64,000 nucleotides of DNA from Flavobacterium sp. GT3R68 (GTDB lineage: Bacteria > Bacteroidota > Bacteroidia > Flavobacteriales > Flavobacteriaceae), in the NCBI RefSeq assembly GCF_007109225.1, contig NZ_VJZK01000003.1, forward strand, positions 372,001 to 436,000, given 5' to 3'. The notes under the pieces are model-generated. The model saw nothing but the letters and a program-made list of their open reading frames with translations, did no database searches and was not told where the DNA came from. Every line of letters starts with the position of its first letter. The stretch's first letter is position 1. Of the stretch, positions 50,757 to 59,778 are shown one piece after another. The position numbers were made by a program, and so were the translations under genes.

Positions 50757-53138
50757 TTATTCCTTAATTACTTTAATCATTTTGACCTGATCATCGGCAG
50801 TAACCTGAACCACATAAGTCCCGGTAGATAAATGCGACATATCAATTTGTGACTGACTTGCATTGATTGCCTTGGTCATTACTTCCTGACCCAATAAATT
50901 AAATACACTAACTGTAGATATTTGTGTGGTATATGATAGATTCAGAACATCCTTTACAGGGTTTGGATAGTATGAGAAATTAGTATTATCAAAAGAAGTG
51001 GTTTCTAATGATGCATCATAAGCCGAAAGTCTGAAAGTATCATTTGTCACAGTCCCATATTTCCAAACACCAATATACAGAGTAGATCCCGGCGTCTGAC
51101 TGGTTAAATTTACCAATGAAAAATTACCCGTTCCTAAATCATCATCACACCCTACTTCTGTTAAAGACCCACATGCTCCTGCAAAAACACTGACAACTGT
51201 ATCAGTCAATAGTGAAGCACCATTCGCTTGTGTCTCGATCGTTAAAGTCCCTGAAGCAGGCACAACAACACTATACCATACATCAGCGAAACGGTTAGTC
51301 TGACAAGCATATGTCAATCCAGTTGCAGTGGTAGCACCTACTACTGTTCCCGTAACAGCATTCGTAGCAAAATCGCCTCCTGGAGTTACTATTATCGCAC
51401 TAGCACAAGTATCATTTGATGGCGGTGTAGCAGGCGTTGTAAAGGACACAGTAGACCAAGCAGAGAATATTGCACCACAATTATTTCTTACATGGAAATA
51501 GTAAGTCGTTAAAGGTGATAGCAAAGTTGCATTGTAAGTGGTAGCCATTATAGATGTACCAGAACCTGCAGGATTTGCAGCTACAGTATCCAGAACATAT
51601 TCATAATTTACAGAACCAGTGACCGGGCTCCAGGAAACATCAGCGGAAGCACTAGTTACGTTAGCTGTCACTAATCCGATTGGATTAGAGCAGGCCGGTG
51701 TTAATCTCAACTCAAAATTATCTATTGAAAAATCAATATCCGCGGCTCCATTTGTTGCACCTTCAATGGCTCTGAAAGCAAACCTAACATTTTGACCGGA
51801 ATACGCATCTAAATCAATTATATTGGTACTTCCTGCATTTGATGGAACATTTGTATCATTATAAGTATACAGTACCGTCCAATTCGAGGTCCCGTTAGAT
51901 ACTAATACTTCTATACTGTCATCACTCTCCCAAGGTGTAGTTGGGGAATTAGCAGTTGCATATTGGGTTGCGGCAGCATCAAATTTTAATTCGTAACCAG
52001 TGGCGGGAATACTGATCACGGGCGACATAATCCAGTCATTTGCACCAGTAGTGTAGACATTATATCTGACAGCACCAGTAGTTCCCGCATTGGCAAAACC
52101 ATCAACAATCCATGTGCTCGAACCGAAAGTAGCCGGACCAGCAAGAGCATCACCATTATCAGCCTCCTGCCAGCATGCCGGCACGTAAGTAGTAAAATCT
52201 TGTGCAAAAGGTACAGTATATACATCACAAAGACTGGTGAAATTGATGGTTTTCCAAACGGAATTATCACCAGGTCCACAATTTGCTCTAACATAAGCCG
52301 TATAACTTGTAGCTGGCGAAACCGCAGCACCGACCACAGAATTAGTCCCGATTGCAGTTCCAGAAGTAGGAGCTGGGTTAGCTGAGGGCAATATAGCATA
52401 TTCCCACATAGTCTCGCTACCTCCGACATTCCAGTTCAAATTAACATTAAAGGCAGTGAGGCTATTTGTCGAAAAACCTGTTGGTGCAGGACAGCTTACT
52501 AAAAAATCAAATCCTATCTGAGGCCTACGGTAATTTGAAGAAGCTAATGAAGCTGCCGGAGTACCTGTTGTATTATTACTATACTTTGTAGTATTATTAT
52601 TGGTCGTAGAAATACATGTATTTCCATACTCATAATCCCAAGTCACTGCTGTAGTCAATGCTGTAGTATTGGAATATTCCATTAAAACTTCTAAATTTTG
52701 TGTGCCGGTATATAAAAAATTTGTCGAGAATGAAAAACTTTTCCATCCCGCAGATGAACCCACACTAGCTGTAGGATCAGAATTATAAACCAATGTAGCG
52801 GTAGCAATTTCGGTTGCCCAATCCAAAGCTGCTAGTCCAAAATCTGAAGAACCCGTTTCCTTAAGATATACTTTAAAAGTAGGCGTTCCAGCTAATGCGC
52901 CGGTTGCCGCGATTCGATTAAAATAAGCAGCTGTTAATGTTTGTCCTGCTAAACCCACAAGTTGAGAAGATGGATATATCACGGCAGTTCTACTGGTAGC
53001 GTTAGCTGTGGCAATACTGTTCATCGGCCCATAAGCATTAGTTGCTATTCCTCCACTACATGTTGTCACTTGAAATAATTGGGCATTTATTTGCATACTT
53101 AAAAAGAAAGCAAATAAAATAAGAGTAATTTTTTTCAT
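50757..53138 (-). CDS. T9SS-secreted multidomain protein 1: FN3 plus choice-of-anchor-J/MAM-like modules
   Basis: 793 residues. Signal peptide 1-19. N-terminal beta domain (about 20-215), FN3 (about 217-300; SYTAYVRANCGPGD), a MAM-like choice-of-anchor domain (about 305-480; YVPACWQEADNG, WESDDSIEVLVSNG, FRAIEGATNGAADIDFSIDN), a second FN3 (about 485-570; TYYFHVRNNCG), an NDTCASA module (about 575-710; CDDDLGTGNF) and a type A T9SS sorting domain (about 718-793; YYPNPVKDVLNLSY, LLGQEVM, STGTYVVQV). It is expected at or beyond the cell surface, possibly as an adhesin or matrix protein. It is the last of four tandem paralogues and is closest to the next one (53339). Confidence 0.88.
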   Translation of the reverse strand: MKKITLILFAFFLSMQINAQLFQVTTCSGGIATNAYGPMNSIATANATSRTAVIYPSSQLVGLAGQTLTAAYFNRIAATGALAGTPTFKVYLKETGSSDFGLAALDWATEIATATLVYNSDPTASVGSSAGWKSFSFSTNFLYTGTQNLEVLMEYSNTTALTTAVTWDYEYGNTCISTTNNNTTKYSNNTTGTPAASLASSNYRRPQIGFDFLVSCPAPTGFSTNSLTAFNVNLNWNVGGSETMWEYAILPSANPAPTSGTAIGTNSVVGAAVSPATSYTAYVRANCGPGDNSVWKTINFTSLCDVYTVPFAQDFTTYVPACWQEADNGDALAGPATFGSSTWIVDGFANAGTTGAVRYNVYTTGANDWIMSPVISIPATGYELKFDAAATQYATANSPTTPWESDDSIEVLVSNGTSNWTVLYTYNDTNVPSNAGSTNIIDLDAYSGQNVRFAFRAIEGATNGAADIDFSIDNFELRLTPACSNPIGLVTANVTSASADVSWSPVTGSVNYEYVLDTVAANPAGSGTSIMATTYNATLLSPLTTYYFHVRNNCGAIFSAWSTVSFTTPATPPSNDTCASAIIVTPGGDFATNAVTGTVVGATTATGLTYACQTNRFADVWYSVVVPASGTLTIETQANGASLLTDTVVSVFAGACGSLTEVGCDDDLGTGNFSLVNLTSQTPGSTLYIGVWKYGTVTNDTFRLSAYDASLETTSFDNTNFSYYPNPVKDVLNLSYTTQISTVSVFNLLGQEVMTKAINASQSQIDMSHLSTGTYVVQVTADDQVKMIKVIKE

Positions 53139-53290
53139 AAAAATGTATTTAATTGTAATGCGAATGTAAAAGAATTTTCAAAGACCCTTTCCCAAAAAAA
53201 ATACTTGTAACATTATAACTTCTGAATGTTACATTTTTATCGTATTTACCTAATAAACAAGAGGTTTTGCGAGATTTGTAATACAAAGGA

Positions 53291-53322
53291 AAAAGCCATC
53301 AATAAAAAATTGATGGCTTTTA
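53291..53322 (-). terminator. Terminator of T9SS protein 2 gene
   Basis: AAAAGCCATCAAT pairs with ATTGATGGCTTTT around a short A loop. Confidence 0.85.
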
Positions 53323-53338
53323 TAATAGAGTTGAAAAT

Positions 53339-55489
53339 TTACTCTTTGATAACCTTAATCATTTTCACTTGATCGTCAGCTATAACTTGTACAATATAGG
53401 TTCCTGAAGCTAAAACGGTCATGTCAATTTGTGATTGATTGGCATTGACAGTCTTTCTCATTACTTCCTGACCCAATAGATTAAATACAGCTACATTAGA
53501 AATACTCTCTGAGTAAGACAGGTTCAACATATTTTTAACGGGATTCGGATAATAAGAGAAATTAGCATTATCGAATGAATTTGATCCTAGAGAAGCATCA
53601 TAAGCAGAAAGTTTAAAAGTTCCTATTTCATCATTATCATATGAAAAAATTCTCAAATAAAGAGTTTGTCCCGGAGTCAAACCAGTTAAAGGCAACATTG
53701 AAAAGAATCCTGTACCTGAATCATCATCACAATCATTTGAAGCCAAAGCAGCGCAGTTTCCTGTAAATACCTCAAGTCCGGTATCAGTTATAGTACCATC
53801 ATTTGAACTGGTTTCAATAGTAATTGTTCCTGAAGCCGGAACTACAACACTAAACCAAACATCACCACCTAAATAGCTAGAACAGGATGGATTTGCCAGA
53901 CCTGCAGTATCTGTAGCCCCAACATTTGTTACAATGACATCATTATCGTCAAATACTCCTCCTGCAGTTAAACTGATTGCTGTTCCACAATCATCATTTG
54001 CGGGTGGATTTGCCGGAGTAACGAATGAAATGGTAGTCCAGGTACTAAATAAACCTCCACAATCAGTTCTAACGTGAAAGTAGTAAGATGTAGATGGCGA
54101 AAGCAATGTAGCGTTGTAAGTGGTTGCAGTAGTTGCAGTACCCACGCCTGCTGGATTTCCAATATTTGTATCCAACACATATTGGTAATTTCCTGAAGTA
54201 GATGTCCAAGAAAGATTAGCAGTGGAAGAAGTCAAGTTTGTTGTTGGCAATGCAGTTGGTTCAGCACAAGAGGGAGTCAGTCTCAATTGAAAATTATCAA
54301 TTGAAAAATCTATATCGGCTGTTCCATTAGTGGCACCTTCAATTGCTCTGAAAGCAAACCGCACATTTTGTCCGGAATAAGCATCAAGGTCAATAATGTT
54401 TGTTGTACCTGTTACTGCCGGTACATTTGTGTCTGTATAAGTATATAAAACAGTCCAGTTGGATGTTCCGGTTGATATTAAAACTTGAATTGAATCGTCA
54501 GATTCCCATGGTGCAGTCGGAGCTGTCGTGTTATTCCACTGCACTGCTGCAGCATCGAATTTAAGTTCGTATCCTGTTGCTGGAATTGCATATAATGGAG
54601 AAACAACCCAGTCATTAGCTGTTGCAGCGTATACATTATATTTAAATGCTCCGGTAGAACCATTATTTGCAAAGCCATCTGCCGCCCAACTGCTAGATCC
54701 AAAAGTAGCCGGACCTGCGATTAAATTCCCGTTATCAGCTTCTTGCCAACAACCAGGCAGATAAGTTGTAAAATTTTCCAAAGCGGGAATAACATTAATA
54801 CCACAAGTTGTAAATGAAGATTCAGTGCAACCAGTCGAATTTCCAATGGCATTATAAGGAACAACTGTAACATAGTAAGTAGTACCCGCGGTTAAAGTCC
54901 CCAAATCATAAGTCAAAACGTTCCCAACATCAAATAAATTTAAAACGTTAGTTCCGCCGGGAGTAGTTCCCACTTTTAATTTATAACCTGTTGCTCCACC
55001 TGTAGCTGCTGGCCAGGAAATTACACCTGAAAGAACATTATTTGCTGCATTAGCTGGAGTTGACAAAGCAGTACAGTTAGGTGCTGTAAGCGGTGTAAAG
55101 GTAACTTCAACAGTAATGGTCATTGTTACAGAATCGGACCAGTTATCCGCAGGTTGATCATAAGAAACAATATTCAGCGTATTGAACCCGGTAATATTGT
55201 AATTGTTAAAAGCTGCTCCACAGCCATCAAGCGGCGTACCACCATCTACAGTAAGGATAAATCCATACCATGTAGAACAAAAGCTTGACGCTAAGCTTCC
55301 CGCAGGATTAATCAATTTAATGCTTGTGGGAACAACAGCTCCATAACAGTTAAGGTCGGTCGCATTTATAGTTAATGTTGTTGGTCCGTCATCCTGACCC
55401 GAAACAGTGAACGTTTGGGTGCACGTGGATTGTGCATTGACCTGCCAGCCAGTAAAGATTAATAAAAGTAGTAAAGTAATTTTTTTCAT
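53339..55489 (-). CDS. T9SS-secreted multidomain protein 2 (paralogue of protein 1)
   Basis: 716 residues. Signal peptide 1-19. N-terminal beta domain (about 20-135) with several Cys, FN3 (about 140-225; YYVTVVPYNAIGNSTGC), MAM-like domain (about 235-405; YLPGCWQEADNG, FDAAAVQWNNTTAPTAPWES, FRAIEGATNGTADIDFSIDN), FN3 (about 410-490; YYFHVRTDCG), an NDDCGTA module (about 495-635; CDDDSGTGFFS) and T9SS domain (about 640-716; YYPNPVKNMLNLSY). The MAM-like and later modules are nearly the same as in protein 1 while the N-terminus differs, showing module-wise duplication. Function is unknown; a surface adhesin is likely. Confidence 0.88.
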   Translation of the reverse strand: MKKITLLLLLIFTGWQVNAQSTCTQTFTVSGQDDGPTTLTINATDLNCYGAVVPTSIKLINPAGSLASSFCSTWYGFILTVDGGTPLDGCGAAFNNYNITGFNTLNIVSYDQPADNWSDSVTMTITVEVTFTPLTAPNCTALSTPANAANNVLSGVISWPAATGGATGYKLKVGTTPGGTNVLNLFDVGNVLTYDLGTLTAGTTYYVTVVPYNAIGNSTGCTESSFTTCGINVIPALENFTTYLPGCWQEADNGNLIAGPATFGSSSWAADGFANNGSTGAFKYNVYAATANDWVVSPLYAIPATGYELKFDAAAVQWNNTTAPTAPWESDDSIQVLISTGTSNWTVLYTYTDTNVPAVTGTTNIIDLDAYSGQNVRFAFRAIEGATNGTADIDFSIDNFQLRLTPSCAEPTALPTTNLTSSTANLSWTSTSGNYQYVLDTNIGNPAGVGTATTATTYNATLLSPSTSYYFHVRTDCGGLFSTWTTISFVTPANPPANDDCGTAISLTAGGVFDDNDVIVTNVGATDTAGLANPSCSSYLGGDVWFSVVVPASGTITIETSSNDGTITDTGLEVFTGNCAALASNDCDDDSGTGFFSMLPLTGLTPGQTLYLRIFSYDNDEIGTFKLSAYDASLGSNSFDNANFSYYPNPVKNMLNLSYSESISNVAVFNLLGQEVMRKTVNANQSQIDMTVLASGTYIVQVIADDQVKMIKVIKE

Positions 55490-55630
55490 AGCATTAGTAG
55501 TTATTTTGTTATACGCGCTAAAGTATAAAAAAAATTAATGAAATAAATGAGATGAATAAAATAAAAATAGCATTCGGAAGTATTCACAAATTGTAAGAAT
55601 TATATCATAAGTTATTTCTTACAACGCAAA

Positions 55631-55660
55631 AAAAACCATCTATTGGAATGATGGTTTTTA
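55631..55660 (-). terminator. Terminator of T9SS protein 3 gene
   Basis: AAAAACCATC pairs with GATGGTTTTT around a nine-base loop. Confidence 0.8.
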
Positions 55661-55677
55661 ATTTAATTTTAGGAGTA

Positions 55678-57240
55678 TCATTCCTTAATTACACGGATTG
55701 TTTTTACCTGATTATCCGAAGTTATTTTGACCACGTACGTGCTGCGTAAAAATTCCGTCATGTCAATTTGGGAACGATTGGCATTAATGGTTTTCATCAT
55801 AACTTCCTGGCCCAAAAGGTTATAAATTCTGACATCTGAGATATTTTGGGAATATGATAAATTAAGTACATTTTTAACCGGATTAGGATAATAGGCGAAA
55901 CTATCATTATTGAAAGAATCGGTAGCTAGGTTTACATCATATGCAGCAATTTGAAATTGATCATTTGTCGAAGTACCTGTACCAAATTTCCAAACAGCAA
56001 TATAAAGAGTGGATCCGGGGACCCGCCCTGCTATAGATAATAATGACATATTTCCAGTACCCGAATCATCATCGCAACCTACTTGCGTTAGACCAGAACA
56101 TGTACCTGAATATGCTGCAATAACAGAATCAGTCATCCCATTAGTAGCACCGCTTTGGATTTCAATTGTCATGGAGCCAGTGGTAGGCACTATAACGGAG
56201 TACCAGACATCATCCCCTACACTGCTTTGACATGATGGTGTCAGTCCGGACGTGGTAGTTGCGCCTAAAATTGTTCCTGCTTTGGCCCCGTTTGCAAATG
56301 AGTTCGATACTGTTAATGATGTGGCGGATGAACAGGTATCATTCACTGGCGGAGAAGTCGGGGTTGTGAAACTTATAGTTGACCACGTGCTAAAACCGGA
56401 AGCCCCACAATTATTTCTGAGATGGAAATAATAAACGGTCGATTGTGTCAAAGAAGTTGCCGAGAAATTGGTTCCGGTAATTGTAGTACCTGCGCCTCCC
56501 GGATTCGCTGCCGTCGTATTGAGTACATATTGATAATTTACAGAACCACTAACCGCATTCCAAGTTAAATTCGCCGAACTAGAAGTCACGCTATTTGCTA
56601 CTAAACCAGTAGGTGCCACACAAGCCGGAGGTGAACCGTCTGTATAATTAAACTTGATGTTTGGTTTAATTCCATTAATTGTTGCGGTCGGAACATCACA
56701 GGCAGTTCCTCCATCCTGACGATATCGTCTGGAACCATTAGCAATGGTCGTGCCCCTCACGCCTCCATAAGGACTTACAAAAGGATTGGGACCGTCTGAG
56801 CAAATGTCAATTATAATATTATCAGTTCCATTCCAGATAAAAGGAGTATCGAATGTAATCATATCAAAGGAACCGGCAGCTGTGACGGTAGGATTGTATG
56901 CAAAAGGATTTTTAACTATTGTAGTGGCATTTATATTGTGGATAGCAGAATTGACCTCTGTAGTGTGGCCCATTTTAATAGTGTAGCCTATTAAATTTCC
57001 ACCGCCGTAATCCTCATCGACAGAGAATCCTAATGCGGTAATCTGATCATATGGTGTCAATGAAGTTTTTAATTCGGCAGCAGTATAAACCACCTGATAT
57101 CTAAACGCTTCAAAATATCCATCTACAGGATCACTTGCGCTACCAGCTGTGGAGGCGGTACCTGTTCCAATAACAATTGATTGTGCATTCAGTTGCATAA
57201 AAGCGAACAATGCAAATAACAGAAAAGTATCTTTTTTCAT
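55678..57240 (-). CDS. T9SS-secreted multidomain protein 3
   Basis: 520 residues. Signal peptide 1-19. N-terminal beta domain (about 20-205) with a YRQDGGTACDVPTATING segment and several structural Cys, one FN3 (about 206-295; YYFHLRNNCG), NDTCSSA module (about 300-435; CDDDSGTGNMS) and T9SS domain (about 440-520; YYPNPVKNVLNLSY, ending VIKE). It lacks the MAM-like domain of proteins 1 and 2. Surface-exposed product expected. Confidence 0.86.
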   Translation of the reverse strand: MKKDTFLLFALFAFMQLNAQSIVIGTGTASTAGSASDPVDGYFEAFRYQVVYTAAELKTSLTPYDQITALGFSVDEDYGGGNLIGYTIKMGHTTEVNSAIHNINATTIVKNPFAYNPTVTAAGSFDMITFDTPFIWNGTDNIIIDICSDGPNPFVSPYGGVRGTTIANGSRRYRQDGGTACDVPTATINGIKPNIKFNYTDGSPPACVAPTGLVANSVTSSSANLTWNAVSGSVNYQYVLNTTAANPGGAGTTITGTNFSATSLTQSTVYYFHLRNNCGASGFSTWSTISFTTPTSPPVNDTCSSATSLTVSNSFANGAKAGTILGATTTSGLTPSCQSSVGDDVWYSVIVPTTGSMTIEIQSGATNGMTDSVIAAYSGTCSGLTQVGCDDDSGTGNMSLLSIAGRVPGSTLYIAVWKFGTGTSTNDQFQIAAYDVNLATDSFNNDSFAYYPNPVKNVLNLSYSQNISDVRIYNLLGQEVMMKTINANRSQIDMTEFLRSTYVVKITSDNQVKTIRVIKE

Positions 57241-57288
57241 AACTATGTGATTTATAGTTAATTATACTATAAAGATATTGAATAAAAA

Positions 57289-57318
57289 AAAAACTCACAA
57301 CGCAATTGTGAGTTTTTT
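57289..57318 (-). terminator. Terminator of T9SS protein 4 gene
   Basis: AAAAACTCACAA pairs perfectly with TTGTGAGTTTTT around CGCAA. Confidence 0.85.
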
Positions 57319-57369
57319 ATCGGAAATGACATATTAAAAGATTTTAATTCTATTACAGAATAAAAATCT

Positions 57370-58779
57370 TTAGTTTTTAAGCACTTTAACGGTTTGGACC
57401 TCATTCTCAGTGCTAATTTTTACCATATATGTTCCTTTTGGTAAATGTGACATATCTACTTGCGATTGATTTGCATTTACTGCTTTTGTCAGGGATTGTT
57501 GACCCAATAAATTATAGATTACCACATTCGAAATACTTTGAGTATTGGACAAATTCAACATGTCTTTTACCGGATTTGGATAGTAAGAAAGATTTGTTAT
57601 CTCAGATTCATGAGCAGTTAAAGAAACCGTACCTGTTATATCAATTGTAAATGCCCCTTCTAAACCATTGGCTAAATCATTTTTATTTCCAACGTTTACC
57701 CAATACTGACCTGAAGTTAAAGCAGGTAAATTTAAAGTCTCATCATCTCCCACTAAACCGGCATCTACGGAACCAACACAAGTAAAACTGCCACAGCTTC
57801 CGGAATACACGGCTATTTCTGGGTCCCAATCATTTACTCCTGTAAGCGCTACATTGATGTTACCTGGAGTGCCCACAGCAAAAGTGTACCACACACCATC
57901 ATTCATTCCTGTACCACAAGTAGATATAACTCCCGCATTGTTAGTAGCCCCTAATGCATACTGAGACAAATTGTACGGAAGTGCCGATATATTTTTTGCA
58001 CTTGCACAATCATCATTTTGAGGGGGAGTGGTAAATGTTGTTGTTGCCCAGCTACTGAACTCTGAACCACAATTAGTTCGAACATGGAAATAATAGTTTG
58101 TTTCCGGAGTTAAAAGTGAAGCTGAATAATTCGTCGCGGTTGTATATGTTCCTGCACCAACGGGAATAACCGGATCATTATCCAAAACATATTCATAGTT
58201 TACAGAACCCGAAACCGTATTCCATACAAAATTCGCGGAATTGGAAGTAATCATATTACTAAATACAAATGACGGAGGCAAACAAGTTGGCGTAGGTACA
58301 AAAGTTAAGGAAGCACTGTTGAGCGTTCCAATATCATTGAGACCCGTATCACAAATACGCAGTAACCATGTACCGTCGGCATTAATTCCGTTTAGATTAC
58401 TAAGATTTCCTTCCGGCAAATAGATTCCGGTAAATGGCGCCACACCATCTTCAATGGAGACTGGTGCATTCGCTCTGAAGACAGTATTAGTGAAATTATC
58501 CCCAGTTCCACCCTGGCCAATAGCCAATGCGACAACGGTGCCATTGGGCGCCACTAAAGAGATATCTAAATCTCCGTCGTAGGTCATAGTAACGTCAATT
58601 ACGATTTGATCAAAGATGTTCGTAGTACCTAACACACCAACCCCCGAAACTGTAAATGGAAATTCATGAGCAGAAGTGCAGCTATTATCTGGAATTACAC
58701 CTGTAGTACTATTAAAAGTTTGCGAATAAGTTCCTACAGATCCCAAACATACCAAAAATAATAAAGTAATTCTTTTCAT
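57370..58779 (-). CDS. T9SS-secreted protein 4 with proprotein-convertase P-like domain
   Basis: 469 residues. Signal peptide 1-19. A P-domain-like module (about 25-165: VIDVTMTYDGDLDISLVAPNG, GTWLLRICDTGLNDIGTLNS) replaces the N-terminal domains of its neighbours. Then FN3 (about 167-250; YYFHVRTNCG), an NDDCASA module (about 255-385) and the T9SS domain (about 392-469; YYPNPVKDMLNLSN). The P-like domain usually accompanies subtilisin-like proteases, but no protease is present here; it may be a carbohydrate- or protein-binding unit. This is the first gene of the paralogue series in transcription order. Confidence 0.86.
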   Translation of the reverse strand: MKRITLLFLVCLGSVGTYSQTFNSTTGVIPDNSCTSAHEFPFTVSGVGVLGTTNIFDQIVIDVTMTYDGDLDISLVAPNGTVVALAIGQGGTGDNFTNTVFRANAPVSIEDGVAPFTGIYLPEGNLSNLNGINADGTWLLRICDTGLNDIGTLNSASLTFVPTPTCLPPSFVFSNMITSNSANFVWNTVSGSVNYEYVLDNDPVIPVGAGTYTTATNYSASLLTPETNYYFHVRTNCGSEFSSWATTTFTTPPQNDDCASAKNISALPYNLSQYALGATNNAGVISTCGTGMNDGVWYTFAVGTPGNINVALTGVNDWDPEIAVYSGSCGSFTCVGSVDAGLVGDDETLNLPALTSGQYWVNVGNKNDLANGLEGAFTIDITGTVSLTAHESEITNLSYYPNPVKDMLNLSNTQSISNVVIYNLLGQQSLTKAVNANQSQVDMSHLPKGTYMVKISTENEVQTVKVLKN

Positions 58780-58839
58780 ATTTATATAGTTTAAAGTAGT
58801 GAACCTTAAAGTTATATATTTATAAGTTATTAATTACAT

Positions 58840-59649
58840 TTATTCGACAAATGACTCTATAACTCCTTGACTTACACCTATGTTCGAAAAACCGCCATCA
58901 TTATAGAGATTTTGAAGCGTTATTCTTTTCGTCAAATCAGAAAACATAGCTACGGTATAATTAGCGCAATCCATTGCAGATGCATTTCCCAGCGGAGACA
59001 TTTTCTCGGCAAAAGCTATAAATTCATTAAATCCTTTCACGCCATGTCCAGCTTTGGTAGGTGTTGGTGATTGGGAAATCGTATTGACCCTCACTTTTTT
59101 GTCTTTCCCAAAGAAATAACCAAAACTACGGGCAACAGATTCCAGATATGCTTTATTATCGGCCATATCATTATAATCCGGAAAAACACGCTGAGCTGCA
59201 ATATATGTCAATGCTACAATACTTCCCCACTCGTTCATCGCATCCTTTTTATACAGAACCTGCATTACTTTATGAAAAGAAACTGCCGAGACATTCCATC
59301 CTTTTTCAGTGAATTCATAATTTTGGTTAGTATAATGATTTCCTTTTCTGACATTGACCGACATGCCGATAGAATGTAAAACAAAATCAATTTTGCCTCC
59401 TAAAATTGCTACCGCCTGATCTGTCAAATATTCCAAATCTTCGACCGATGTTGCATCTGCAGGAATAATCTGAGCGCCTGTTTTATCTGCCAATTCATTA
59501 ATAGAACCCAATCGTATAGAAGCAGGAGCGTTAGTCAAAACAAAAACACCACCTTCTTCGTGGACACGTTCGGCTGTTTTCCAGGCAATAGAATTTTCAT
59601 CCAAAGCACCGAAGATGATTCCTCTTTTTCCTTTCAGTAAATTATACAT
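58840..59649 (-). CDS. fabI: Enoyl-[acyl-carrier-protein] reductase FabI
   Basis: 269 residues. The Rossmann opening is GKRGIIFGALDENSIAWKTAE, and the catalytic pair is Y-x6-K in PDYNDMADNKAYLE (Tyr at about 156 and Lys seven residues on), with SQSPTPTKAGHGVKGF near the C-terminus. It reduces trans-2-enoyl-ACP with NADH/NADPH in fatty acid elongation, the target of triclosan. A FabV-type reductase gene lies upstream on the same strand, about 130 bases away, separated by a large hairpin. Confidence 0.93.
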   Translation of the reverse strand: MYNLLKGKRGIIFGALDENSIAWKTAERVHEEGGVFVLTNAPASIRLGSINELADKTGAQIIPADATSVEDLEYLTDQAVAILGGKIDFVLHSIGMSVNVRKGNHYTNQNYEFTEKGWNVSAVSFHKVMQVLYKKDAMNEWGSIVALTYIAAQRVFPDYNDMADNKAYLESVARSFGYFFGKDKKVRVNTISQSPTPTKAGHGVKGFNEFIAFAEKMSPLGNASAMDCANYTVAMFSDLTKRITLQNLYNDGGFSNIGVSQGVIESFVE

Positions 59650-59691
59650 ACAAATAATTATTTTTTAAAATTGGAACATGTTATAAATAAA

Positions 59692-59750
59692 AAAGCACTT
59701 TAATTTCTCCATTTTATAAAATTATAAAACAATAAGAAATTAAAGTACTT
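59692..59750 (-). terminator. Long hairpin between fabV and fabI, probable terminator of fabV
   Basis: AAAGcACTTTAATTTCT (59692-59708) pairs with AGAAATTAAAGTaCTTT (59734-59750) in a 17-bp stem with one mismatch; the loop contains a second dyad TTTTATAA-AA-TTATAAAA. The A-run at its left end gives a U-tract for the minus transcript. Confidence 0.65.
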
Positions 59751-59778
59751 TCAGAAATTTACGATTTAAATACCGAAT

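Noticed and set aside
50705..57318. Series of palindromes before each T9SS gene as a repeat family
   Set aside because: Sequences differ at every site and each sits just after a stop codon; they are ordinary terminators.
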